Shown: piece after piece, positions 46,872 through 54,450 of the stretch
Position numbering within the stretch: the first letter of the stretch is position 1
Layout: each line of letters begins with the position of its first letter
Source of the DNA: Noviherbaspirillum saxi
GTDB lineage: Bacteria; Pseudomonadota; Gammaproteobacteria; Burkholderiales; Burkholderiaceae_D
Assembly: GCF_003591035.1 (NCBI RefSeq)
Contig: NZ_QYUO01000003.1
Span: forward strand, 620,001-684,000
Length of the DNA stretch: 64,000 bases
Direction: 5' to 3'
The notes under the pieces: model-generated
Told to the model about the DNA's origin: nothing
What the model saw: only the letters and a program-made list of their open reading frames with translations
Database searches by the model: none
Translations under genes and position numbers: made by a program

Positions 46872-47411
46872 ATGCATGCACTTCGCCTCACCCCGTCTGT
46901 TTCAGTGTGCAACCTGCATCGCCAGCGCGGCGCTTCGCTGCTGGAAGGCATCGCCTATCTCGGCATCGCCGCGATCATCATCCTCGGCGCGGTCGCGCTG
47001 CTGACCAGCGCGTTCAGCGGCGCCAATACCAATCGCGGCTACGAGGAAGTGACGGCGATCCGCACGGGGGTCAAACGGCTATACATGGGGCAGTCGGCTT
47101 CCTACGGCACGGGTGATCTGACCGCGACGTTGATCAGCGCCAAGGTGTTTCCTACCTCGCTGTCAGTCAGCGGCGCCTCGGTCAAGAATACGTGGAACGG
47201 CGATGTCTCGGTGACCGGAGCGAGTGCGAATTTCACCATTTCGTATGGCAACGTTCCGAGCGATGTCTGTATCAACATGGTCAGCGGCAGCAGTGATTGG
47301 GTGTCGGTGAAAGTGGGCAGCGGCGCCGCGGCGGCGCCGCCGATTGCACCTGCGACCGCCAGTTCTGCATGCGGCACCGGCAGCAGCACTATTGTCTGGA
47401 CCGGCAACTGA
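46872..47411 (+). CDS. pilS: PilS-type major type IVb prepilin
   Basis: 179 residues. A 20-residue leader ends in QRG before ASLLEGIAYLGIAAIIIL. The cleavage site follows the Gly, and a Glu is at position 5 of the mature protein, as required for pilin packing. The long leader marks it as type IVb. The globular part ends with a Cys pair (DVCINMVSG and SSACGTGSS) that can form the C-terminal disulfide loop. It should be the main fibre subunit. No prepilin peptidase gene is present in the window to process it. Confidence 0.9.
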   Translation: MHALRLTPSVSVCNLHRQRGASLLEGIAYLGIAAIIILGAVALLTSAFSGANTNRGYEEVTAIRTGVKRLYMGQSASYGTGDLTATLISAKVFPTSLSVSGASVKNTWNGDVSVTGASANFTISYGNVPSDVCINMVSGSSDWVSVKVGSGAAAAPPIAPATASSACGTGSSTIVWTGN

Positions 47412-47423
47412 GCGGGAACGGCA

Positions 47424-48398
47424 ATGCTGGACGCTACCAAGGTCGCACAACTGAGCTTCTCGGATGTCTATCTGGGACATCCGGTCCTGGGCGACCTGCT
47501 TGCCGATGTCCCCGGTGCCGGGCTCAATCCGCTGCGCGCGGGCGCTTCCCTCCGTGAAGACCTCGACCGTCTCACGCAGGTATGCAGGCAGACCCGAGAT
47601 GCGTCCATTGCCGCACCCAGCTTCAAGGTCGCGCATGACGGTGCCGTGTACCGGGTGTCGGTGCTGCCCGCTGCCGGCGGCGAAGTCTTCGTGCTGCGCA
47701 GGATCGAAGACGCGATTCGCGGCCTGGCGGAAACCGGCATTCCGTCGGCTTACCTGCCGCGCCTGATGGACCGCGACCTGTCCGGCCTGTTCATCATTTC
47801 CGGTGCGGCCAAGGCAGGCAAGACCACGACCGCCTGCGCACTGATCAAGGCGCGCCTGCAGGAGTATGGCGGCATCGCGGTCACCGCAGAAGATCCGATC
47901 GAGCTGCCGCTGGAAGGCGCGCACCGCGACGGGGTCTGCTACCAGACCCCCGCCACGCGCGAAAACGGCGGCTATGCGGAAGCATTCCGGCGTTGCATGC
48001 GCTGGGGTGCCAAGACCATTTTCGTCGGCGAGATCGCGGAGCGCGAGATTGCTGCCGAAGTATTGCAGGCCAGCGTGAACGGCCGCCTGATCATCAGCAC
48101 CATGCAGGCCGGCAGCGTGGTCAAGACCATCACCCGGCTGCAGGCGCTGGCCAACGAGCGGCTCGATCCGGGTTGCGCACAGGCGATGCTGGCCGACGGC
48201 CTGGCCGGCGTCTTGCATCAGCGCTTCGCCAGCAGCGCCAGCAAGAAGCTCGAAACCGAATTCCTGTACCTCAAAGATGCGACGGCGGCCAGGGCGAGCA
48301 TACGCCAGGGTAGGTTCGAGGTACTGACATCCGAGATCCGCCAGCAGGTGGCCACGATGATCGTGGAAAACGCAACCTTCCGACACGTAGGCAAATGA
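47424..48398 (+). CDS. PilT-like second pilus ATPase, divergent
   Basis: 324 residues. The GspE/PilT fold is clear but the motifs drift: Walker A is SGAAKAGKTTT (about 130), Asp box VTAEDPIELPLEG, Walker B TIFVGEIAERE (Ala-Glu replaces the usual Arg-Asp), and the His box has STMQAGSVVKT in place of THTN. There is no tetracysteine site, as in retraction ATPases, and the arginine-containing end VLHQRF is kept. The R64 pil operon has only one ATPase, so this is an added component, perhaps for retraction or regulation. It lies 13 bp after pilS and ends directly before the pilM-like gene. Confidence 0.8.
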   Translation: MLDATKVAQLSFSDVYLGHPVLGDLLADVPGAGLNPLRAGASLREDLDRLTQVCRQTRDASIAAPSFKVAHDGAVYRVSVLPAAGGEVFVLRRIEDAIRGLAETGIPSAYLPRLMDRDLSGLFIISGAAKAGKTTTACALIKARLQEYGGIAVTAEDPIELPLEGAHRDGVCYQTPATRENGGYAEAFRRCMRWGAKTIFVGEIAEREIAAEVLQASVNGRLIISTMQAGSVVKTITRLQALANERLDPGCAQAMLADGLAGVLHQRFASSASKKLETEFLYLKDATAARASIRQGRFEVLTSEIRQQVATMIVENATFRHVGK

Positions 48399-48399
48399 T

Positions 48400-48855
48400 A
48401 TGTGGGCCATCTGGATCCTGTTCGCCATCGGTTCGGTCGCCGGCTACTTCACCGTCGCGCGCGACGTGCAGGATACGGTGCAGGTACAGGCCAGGGCCGA
48501 AGACCTGGCGATGAACATGGGGGTCTATCGCGCCGCGCTGGTGCGTTACGTCGCGGCCCATCCGGGTGTCAACGGCGTGGTGCAGGACAGCAGCATCGGC
48601 CTGCCGTCCTGGTATGTGCGCCATCCTTTGTGGAGCAATCATGTGGCCGGCGGCAAGATCACGGTGTATGCCAGCGCGATACCGCCGGTCAATATCACCA
48701 GGGAAATCGTGCGCCTGTCGCAGAACTCGATGCTGGCGGGCGAGGCCAACGCAGGCGCCGGCACGCTGCACTCGCCGATATTCGGAGACACCAACATTCC
48801 CCTGCCGAGTATCGTGCCGGATCGGGCGCCGGTGTGGATCGCAACAATCAACTGA
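48400..48855 (+). CDS. pilM: PilM-like type IVb pilus protein
   Basis: 151 residues. One N-terminal membrane anchor (MWAIWILFAIGSVAGYFTVA) is followed by a periplasmic domain (YRAALVRYVAAHPGVNG, GLPSWYVRHPLW, GKITVYASAIPPVN). This layout and size fit PilM of the R64 thin pilus, whose exact role is unknown. It starts 1 bp after the previous stop codon and precedes the two pilV genes. The name is an inference from size, anchor and context. Confidence 0.65.
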   Translation: MWAIWILFAIGSVAGYFTVARDVQDTVQVQARAEDLAMNMGVYRAALVRYVAAHPGVNGVVQDSSIGLPSWYVRHPLWSNHVAGGKITVYASAIPPVNITREIVRLSQNSMLAGEANAGAGTLHSPIFGDTNIPLPSIVPDRAPVWIATIN

Positions 48856-48866
48856 ACGGGACAGCC

Positions 48867-50342
48867 ATGCGCAAGTTACATCGAGGATTTACGCTGGTCG
48901 AAGTGCTGGGCGCGCTCGCGGTCGCCAGCATGATGGCGGTGGGTGTGGCGGCCATGATCGGCGATTCGCTGGAAGACACCAAGGGCGAGCAGGCCGCGCT
49001 GTATCAGGCGCAGGTCGCCGAGGCTGCGAGCAAATACATCAACGACGGCACCAACTATGCCGCGCTGCTGACGGCAACCGGCGCATCCACGCCGGCCGTG
49101 ATCAACCTTGCCACGCTCAAGGCCGCGCGCCATCTGTCGCAAAACTTCCAGGGCACCAACGCCTACGGGCAGATGCCGTGCGTACTGGTATTGCAGCCGG
49201 CCCCCGGCAGGCTGGACGCGCTGGTCGTCACGGAGGGCGGCACCGAGCTGCCGTCGAAAATGGCAGCCAGGATCGCCGCCAGTGCCGGGCCGGGCGGCGG
49301 CTATATTCCGTTCAACAACAGCACGGTCGCGCAAGGTGCCTTCAACTCCTGGTCGGTGCCGCTGGTGAACTACATCACGGCCAATTGTTCCGGCACTGCC
49401 GCCAACGCCAACCATCTTGCCAGCGCACTGTTCTTCGACGGCCCCGGCCAACTATCGCGCGAATTCGTCTATCGCAACGCCAGGCCGGGCCAGCCGGAAC
49501 TGAACCAGATGACCACGCCGCTGAACATGCGCGCACGGGCGGTCGAGGGAACGTCGGACGCCCTGTGCATCGTCGGCGATGCCTCGACCTACGGACGCAT
49601 TGCCGCCGATGCGAACGGTATGCTGCTGAGTTGCCAGGTCGGCGTGTGGAAAGGCACGAGCAACCACTGGAAGGATCCGGTCGCCTCGTTCGCCGCATTG
49701 CCGCTTACGGGCAATGCGATCGGTGACGTGCGCCTGACGATCGATACCGGTCGCGCTTTCAGCTGGAACGGCAGCGCATGGATGGCCCTGGCCGTCGACC
49801 AGAACGGCAACTTCAATGTACCCCAGCGTGTGACCGCCAACAATGTGCTTGTCAACCAGATCGTCACGCATCGCAGTGCGTGCAGTCCGGACGGCTTGCT
49901 CGGCCGGGACGCCGACGGCCTGCTCATGTCATGCCAGCGCGGCATCTGGCGCAAGTTCATCGACTCGGAAGTCACGACCGTCGTGTACAACCAGTATCGG
50001 AAGACCACGCCTGCCACGGGCGACATCGACATGATGATCGATCTCACCGCCCTGCCTGGCAGCAGGCCGCTGTACATCACCGGCGACCCGTGCTGCGTTT
50101 CCTTGGATGACAACCAATCGGTGATCCGCATCGAGTATTACGACGCCGTCGGCACTTTCCTTGGCTATGCCGGCGGCTGCGCCGCCCAAAGCGAGGCGGC
50201 CATGGGGCAGGTGAGCAGCGCCACGCCCATGGCGACCCTGAAAATCCCGGAGAACGCCACGCGCGTGCGGCTCTACATGCATGCGGTCGGCCACGCCGGC
50301 AACATGACCGAAGGAACCCTCACCATTTTCAATAGCCGTTGA
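48867..50342 (+). CDS. pilV: PilV-type minor pilin/tip adhesin, copy 1
   Basis: 491 residues from ATG 48867. The prepilin leader MRKLHRG precedes FTLVEVLGALAVASMMAVG. A long globular domain follows, with two Cys pairs (QMPCVLVLQ/TANCSG and ALCIVGD/LLSCQVG) and a C-terminal receptor-like domain (from about 365). In R64 the PilV tip protein decides which recipient surface is recognised. The next gene encodes a close paralogue with the same layout. The promoter is shared with the operon. Confidence 0.85.
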   Translation: MRKLHRGFTLVEVLGALAVASMMAVGVAAMIGDSLEDTKGEQAALYQAQVAEAASKYINDGTNYAALLTATGASTPAVINLATLKAARHLSQNFQGTNAYGQMPCVLVLQPAPGRLDALVVTEGGTELPSKMAARIAASAGPGGGYIPFNNSTVAQGAFNSWSVPLVNYITANCSGTAANANHLASALFFDGPGQLSREFVYRNARPGQPELNQMTTPLNMRARAVEGTSDALCIVGDASTYGRIAADANGMLLSCQVGVWKGTSNHWKDPVASFAALPLTGNAIGDVRLTIDTGRAFSWNGSAWMALAVDQNGNFNVPQRVTANNVLVNQIVTHRSACSPDGLLGRDADGLLMSCQRGIWRKFIDSEVTTVVYNQYRKTTPATGDIDMMIDLTALPGSRPLYITGDPCCVSLDDNQSVIRIEYYDAVGTFLGYAGGCAAQSEAAMGQVSSATPMATLKIPENATRVRLYMHAVGHAGNMTEGTLTIFNSR

Positions 50343-50369
50343 TACGACACGCAAGGACGAGGCAAAGAC

Positions 50370-51839
50370 ATGCGAACAGAGCACGGATTCTCGCTGGTGG
50401 AAATGCTCGGCGCTCTCGCGGTGGGCGCCATCATGACCGCCGGCGCCGCCGGGCTCGTGGATGGCTATCTGGAGGAGGGCAAGGGCCGGCAGGCGGCGCT
50501 GTACCAGAGCCGGGTGACGGAAGCGGCGCGCAAGTACATCAGCGCGAACACCGCCGCGCTGCAGACTGCGGCCGGCGCCACCACGCCGGCGGTGGTCGCA
50601 CTGAGCGCCCTGAAAACGAAGGGCCACCTGGAATCCGACGTGCAGCCCGTCAATGCCTATGGCCAGACCCCATGCGTGCTGGTGGTCCAGCCGACGGCAG
50701 GCCGCCTGGAAGCTCTGGTCGTGACCGAAGGCGGCCGCGACATACCGGCCAAATATGTGGCGCAGGTGGCCGCGAGCGCGGGGCAGGGGGGCGGTTTCAT
50801 TCCTTTCAATAATCCCACCATCGCACAGGGCGCCGCCAATGCATGGTCGGTGCCGCTGGCCGGTTTCGGCGGGGCTAGCTGTTCCGGCACGCCCGCCGCC
50901 GCCAACCACCTGGCAAGTGCGCTCTTCTTCGATGGCCCCGGCCAGCTCTCAACCGACTTCCTGCATCGACATGCCGTGCCGGGTCATCCGGAACTGAATG
51001 AGATGACTACGCCACTCAACATGCGTGCACAGGCCGTGGAAGATGCCTCGGATGCCTTGTGCGCGGCAGGCGACGCCTCGGGCTACGGCCGGATCGCGGT
51101 GGACGCGCAAGGCGCGGTGCTGAGTTGCAGGCAGGGCATATGGAAACGGCAAGGCGGTCAATGGAAAGACCCGGCGGCCAGTTTCGCAGCTTTGCCGGTC
51201 ACCGGCAACAGCGTCGGCGACGTGCGATTGACCACCGACACGGGGCGTGCATTTTCTTGGAGCGGCAGTGCCTGGAGGGCGCTGGCCGTGGATGAAAACG
51301 GCAACTTGCAGGTAGAGGGACGAATGACCGCCAGCAACGTCATGCTCAATCAGATCGTCACGCCAGACAGTGCGTGCGGCACCAACGGCCTGCTCGCGCG
51401 GGACACCGACGGCATGCCGATGGCATGTCAGCTTGGCGCCTGGCGCAAGCTTGCACAGTTCGCGATAACCGGCACAGCGTTCAGCCAGAGCTATGTCAAC
51501 ACGCCGCCGACGGGCAACACCTTCAATGCCGACATTCCTCTCGCCAGCTTGCCCGGAACCCGGCCCTTGTTCATCACCGGCAGCGCCAGCTGCACCACAT
51601 CGGACAGGTTCGACTCAAGAGTGCGCGTCAGCTTCGTCGATGCTGCCGGCGCCTATATGAGCTACGCCGGCGGCTGCATCACCGACAGCAGCAACGGCAA
51701 GGGGCGTGTCCACATGGGTACCTTCATTGCGTTGCAGGAAATTCCTGACGGCGCCGCCAGCGTGCATGTGTACATGCATACCAATGGCCTTGCAACCAAC
51801 AACACACAATTGCAACTGGCGATCCTGAACAGCAGGTAA
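50370..51839 (+). CDS. pilV: PilV-type minor pilin/tip adhesin, copy 2
   Basis: 489 residues. The leader MRTEHG precedes FSLVEMLGALAVGAIMTAG. It aligns with copy 1 over its whole length (YGQTPCVLVVQPTAGRLEAL versus YGQMPCVLVLQPAPGRLDAL, and so on). The N-terminal 360 residues are much more alike than the C-terminal 130, where only a scaffold is shared (LPGTRPLFITG, YAGGC, INSR-like ending LNSR). It is a tandem duplicate with a diversified tip domain, 27 bp after copy 1. Confidence 0.85.
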   Translation: MRTEHGFSLVEMLGALAVGAIMTAGAAGLVDGYLEEGKGRQAALYQSRVTEAARKYISANTAALQTAAGATTPAVVALSALKTKGHLESDVQPVNAYGQTPCVLVVQPTAGRLEALVVTEGGRDIPAKYVAQVAASAGQGGGFIPFNNPTIAQGAANAWSVPLAGFGGASCSGTPAAANHLASALFFDGPGQLSTDFLHRHAVPGHPELNEMTTPLNMRAQAVEDASDALCAAGDASGYGRIAVDAQGAVLSCRQGIWKRQGGQWKDPAASFAALPVTGNSVGDVRLTTDTGRAFSWSGSAWRALAVDENGNLQVEGRMTASNVMLNQIVTPDSACGTNGLLARDTDGMPMACQLGAWRKLAQFAITGTAFSQSYVNTPPTGNTFNADIPLASLPGTRPLFITGSASCTTSDRFDSRVRVSFVDAAGAYMSYAGGCITDSSNGKGRVHMGTFIALQEIPDGAASVHVYMHTNGLATNNTQLQLAILNSR

Positions 51840-51858
51840 TTTGATACCGGAGTCAAGC

Positions 51859-52284
51859 ATGCGTACCTTATTGATTGCTGCAACGATCCTGATGTCCCAG
51901 TCCGCTTTCGCCTGCTGGAACGAAGTCGGACAGAAATACGGCATCAGCCCGTATCTGCTGCATGCGATCGCCAAGACCGAATCCGGTCTCAACCCCAAGG
52001 CCATCAACCGCAGCAACAGGAACGGCACCTACGACGTCGGTCTGATGCAGATCAACAGCAGCTGGCTGCCCACGCTGGCCCGCCACGGCATCAAGGAAGA
52101 ACACCTGTACGAGCCCTGCGTGAGCATCGAGGTGGGTGCATGGATACTGGCGCAAAACATTCGCCGGCTGGGCTATTCGTGGGACGCGGTCGGTGCTTAC
52201 AACTCGGGCAATCCGAATATTGGGCGCAAGTATGCGACCAAGGTGTATCGGAATCTGCCGCCGGAATTGATGGCGCGGAATTAA
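51859..52284 (+). CDS. pilT: PilT-type lytic transglycosylase (SLT family)
   Basis: 141 residues from ATG 51859. A signal peptide (MRTLLIAATILMSQSAFA) is followed by a soluble lytic transglycosylase domain: catalytic Glu in AIAKTESGLNP, VGLMQINSSWLP, AWILAQNIRR and VGAYNSGNP. It opens peptidoglycan for pilus passage. The name follows R64 usage and is unrelated to the PilT retraction ATPase. It is the last recognised gene of the pilus operon. Confidence 0.9.
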   Translation: MRTLLIAATILMSQSAFACWNEVGQKYGISPYLLHAIAKTESGLNPKAINRSNRNGTYDVGLMQINSSWLPTLARHGIKEEHLYEPCVSIEVGAWILAQNIRRLGYSWDAVGAYNSGNPNIGRKYATKVYRNLPPELMARN

Positions 52285-52369
52285 TGGTGCCGTAGCGAAC
52301 TTCCAGATGGAGCGTGGCGCCTTCACGCGCACGCATTGATGGACAATGTCGACACTGAAAGGAAATGCG

Positions 52370-52909
52370 ATGTCGCCTTTAACCGGGACGAACGGGCCAC
52401 TGCTTGGCTCCAATATAGAAAACCCGGGGGATCGTAACGAAAATAATAAAAATGCCGACACGATTATTCATGCATCGACCTCGGGTATTCAACCTACTGA
52501 GGAGAAGGCTTTCTCTCAAGCGAGACGATCATCGACTGTTTCTACTCTGAGCGCAAGGTTCTCCGGGGCGAGACGTCCATCGATTCTGTCTATGTTGAAT
52601 GACAGATTTTCCCGCAGAGCTTCAATAAACCGTGACATGGGCAATGCAATTGAAGTCCCAATTCGGGATATTCAACGCAATGAGAGAGAAGGCTCCGTTC
52701 AGGAAAGCCTTTCATCCACCACTTCTATCCCGAACGTAAGGCAGTCTCGCAGAGAATCGATAAGCGCCGGCACGGCCACGGTATTCAAAGACCGTTTTCC
52801 CGACGCCATGTCGCGACTGGCAGCGAGTTTAAAAAAACTGACGGACCTGAATGGCAATTCCGCCGTGCAGGAAGAAGCCGAGACGTCGCTGGAGACAGGA
52901 ACCTCATAG
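52370..52909 (+). CDS. N-terminal part of an ExoY/CyaA-like effector, ended by an in-frame amber
   Basis: 179 codons from ATG 52370 (GAAAGGAA 6 bp upstream; ATG 52346 is less likely). It is Ser/Arg-rich and disordered, with recurring ARRxSxxSxLxxRFS units (ARRSSTVSTLSARFS, ARRPSILSMLNDRFS, SRRESISAG with FKDRFP). This is the character expected of a type III secretion/chaperone-binding segment. It ends at TAG 52907-52909. The frame continues open and coding-like directly after the stop into the catalytic ORF, so the two were almost certainly one gene. No convincing hrp box was found upstream. Confidence 0.6.
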   Translation: MSPLTGTNGPLLGSNIENPGDRNENNKNADTIIHASTSGIQPTEEKAFSQARRSSTVSTLSARFSGARRPSILSMLNDRFSRRASINRDMGNAIEVPIRDIQRNEREGSVQESLSSTTSIPNVRQSRRESISAGTATVFKDRFPDAMSRLAASLKKLTDLNGNSAVQEEAETSLETGTS

Positions 52910-52969
52910 GCTGCCAAGCTTTCCTGCCATGCGCCAATCAATGAACGGTGCTATCTGACACGACATGAG

Positions 52970-54355
52970 TTGGCGAAAATGCTGCGGACCGGCAAGGCGG
53001 CGGAAAGTGCATCCGGCCTGGTCCTGTCGCATATCGAGGTACTCAAGGAGCTTGCCAAGGAACGCGATGTCGTTCTTGCTTTTCGCAAGGTGAATCCTCA
53101 TGCAAAGCGCTGGATCGAAAAAAATATGCCGGTAAAAGGCTTGTCCAAAAAAACAAAGACCGAGAAACGGGGTCTGTTTGCCGGACTCATGGTGCGAGAT
53201 AGCGGCGGAACTGACGGCGCCGTAAGCGAGCTGGATGGGCCTACTTACGCTCGTCTTCTGAAGGAGCTGATTGATGATGGAAGAGTGCATGTGCTTCAGG
53301 ACGCGGGCGTGCACGAAACGGGCGGCGCGTCCAGTAGTCGATTGAAGAGCGTGGTGTTGCAGGACCTTGAGCATGACCGGTGCTACAAAATTAGTTACGA
53401 CCCCGAAGGCGGCACTATCTCGGTATTCCGGAAGAAGAAAGACGGCATGTTCCGGCGCATGAAGTTCGAGGGACACGGAGGAAAACCTCTCACCGCCGAC
53501 TATGATGCATTTGATTTTTATCCCCGACTGGTCAATGAAAACTTTGCAGGGTTCAAGGATATCGACATGAGCTCGCTGTATGACCCGGACAAGGCAGGAA
53601 GTTTTCGCAGGCTGGTTGAAATCATCATTCACCAGGTGCTGGAACTGCCTGAAGTCCGAAGCGCGAAAGCTGAACGTGGTCGATTGACTGCGTGGGATAA
53701 CGATATCATCAACGCGGCGAACGCTCGTATCAAGAAAAACACCGGGTATACCTATGATGTTCTCATGCATGGCAAGGAAAAGCGCAACTCGCAATATCCG
53801 GAACTGTGTGACGAAGTGTTCTTTATCTTCCCTGACGGCATGACATTGATGTCCAAAATCTGGAATGAAACCCAGGCCGTCGATTATGCGATTCGGCAGG
53901 AAGGTTTCATTTCTACTGATAACCGCGTGTACAACAGAATGGCGGGAGAGTTTCCGCTCTTCCCGGATTTGACGAATACAGGTATCGATGGCGAGCCGCT
54001 TTTCACGCAGGGAAGCGGGAAAGTCATCCCATGGGATAGCAGGGCGGCGGCAAAAGGCCTATATGACCGGTACTTAGGAAAACCAGGATGCAACCGCCCG
54101 CTGATGCATTCGGGTTTGACCCGCACCAAATCAGACGCCAGTGTGAGATCCATGGCGAGCGTGGTAAGTGTGGTGCCGGACTGGCTTGAGGAAATTGTTG
54201 ATCACCAGGGTAATGATGATCAGGCAGCAGTGCTTGATTCCTTGCGTCGGAACTCCGTGTCTGACAGACCGCCGAAAAATTCCTTGATACGTTCACCGAG
54301 GCGGTTTCTACGCAGGCTTTCCAAGCAGATTTCTTCCAATGGCGACGACGCGTAA
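52970..54355 (+). CDS. ExoY/CyaA-like nucleotidyl cyclase catalytic part
   Basis: 461 residues from a TTG. It matches the family of Bordetella CyaA, anthrax edema factor and Pseudomonas ExoY. AFRKVNPHAKRWIEKN and VKGLSKKTKTEKRGLFAG carry two Lys seven residues apart (codons 53135 and 53156). KPLTADYDAFDFYPRL supplies the two metal-binding Asp (53498, 53504). LMHGKEKRNSQYP has His and Asn six apart (53768, 53786), as His577/Asn583 of edema factor. CDEVFFIFPDG follows. It should make a cyclic nucleotide in a host cell, if delivered. The frame is open back to the TAG at 52907, so without read-through the catalytic part lacks its secretion segment. The IQ-motif gene follows. Confidence 0.75.
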   Translation: MAKMLRTGKAAESASGLVLSHIEVLKELAKERDVVLAFRKVNPHAKRWIEKNMPVKGLSKKTKTEKRGLFAGLMVRDSGGTDGAVSELDGPTYARLLKELIDDGRVHVLQDAGVHETGGASSSRLKSVVLQDLEHDRCYKISYDPEGGTISVFRKKKDGMFRRMKFEGHGGKPLTADYDAFDFYPRLVNENFAGFKDIDMSSLYDPDKAGSFRRLVEIIIHQVLELPEVRSAKAERGRLTAWDNDIINAANARIKKNTGYTYDVLMHGKEKRNSQYPELCDEVFFIFPDGMTLMSKIWNETQAVDYAIRQEGFISTDNRVYNRMAGEFPLFPDLTNTGIDGEPLFTQGSGKVIPWDSRAAAKGLYDRYLGKPGCNRPLMHSGLTRTKSDASVRSMASVVSVVPDWLEEIVDHQGNDDQAAVLDSLRRNSVSDRPPKNSLIRSPRRFLRRLSKQISSNGDDA

Positions 54356-54396
54356 GCGAGCACATGGTACGTCGTGATGAGATGAGATATTCATGC

Positions 54397-54425
54397 GGAA
54401 CTAAAGATCCTGTGGCGTCCACCCA
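54397..54425 (+). promoter_or_regulatory. hrp box
   Basis: GGAACT at 54397-54402, 16-bp spacer, CCACCCA at 54419-54425. One mismatch from consensus. It lies 25 bp before the ATG at 54451, which shows that the upstream ATG at 54364 is not the start. Confidence 0.82.
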
Positions 54426-54450
54426 ATTCTTTTTTGAGACACACATCAGC

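Noticed and set aside
44284..48428. Long minus-strand ORFs opposite pilQ, pilR, pilS and the second ATPase (44284-45600, 45665-46951, 47163-48428)
   Set aside because: Antisense shadows of conserved pil genes with atypical composition and no promoter or ribosome site.
48566..49726. 386-codon ORF in another frame over pilM/pilV
   Set aside because: Arg/Cys/Gly-rich translation typical of a wrong frame; the overlapping pilin frames carry the prepilin motifs.
39668..52284. Plasmid or integrative-element origin of the pilus cluster
   Set aside because: The genes resemble IncI1 pil genes, but no replication, relaxase, integrase or rci gene is in the window, so mobility cannot be claimed.
52284..52370. 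hrp box upstream of the ExoY-like gene
   Set aside because: A GAACT is present near 52300 but no CCACNNA follows at 15 or 16 bp; nothing acceptable was found.
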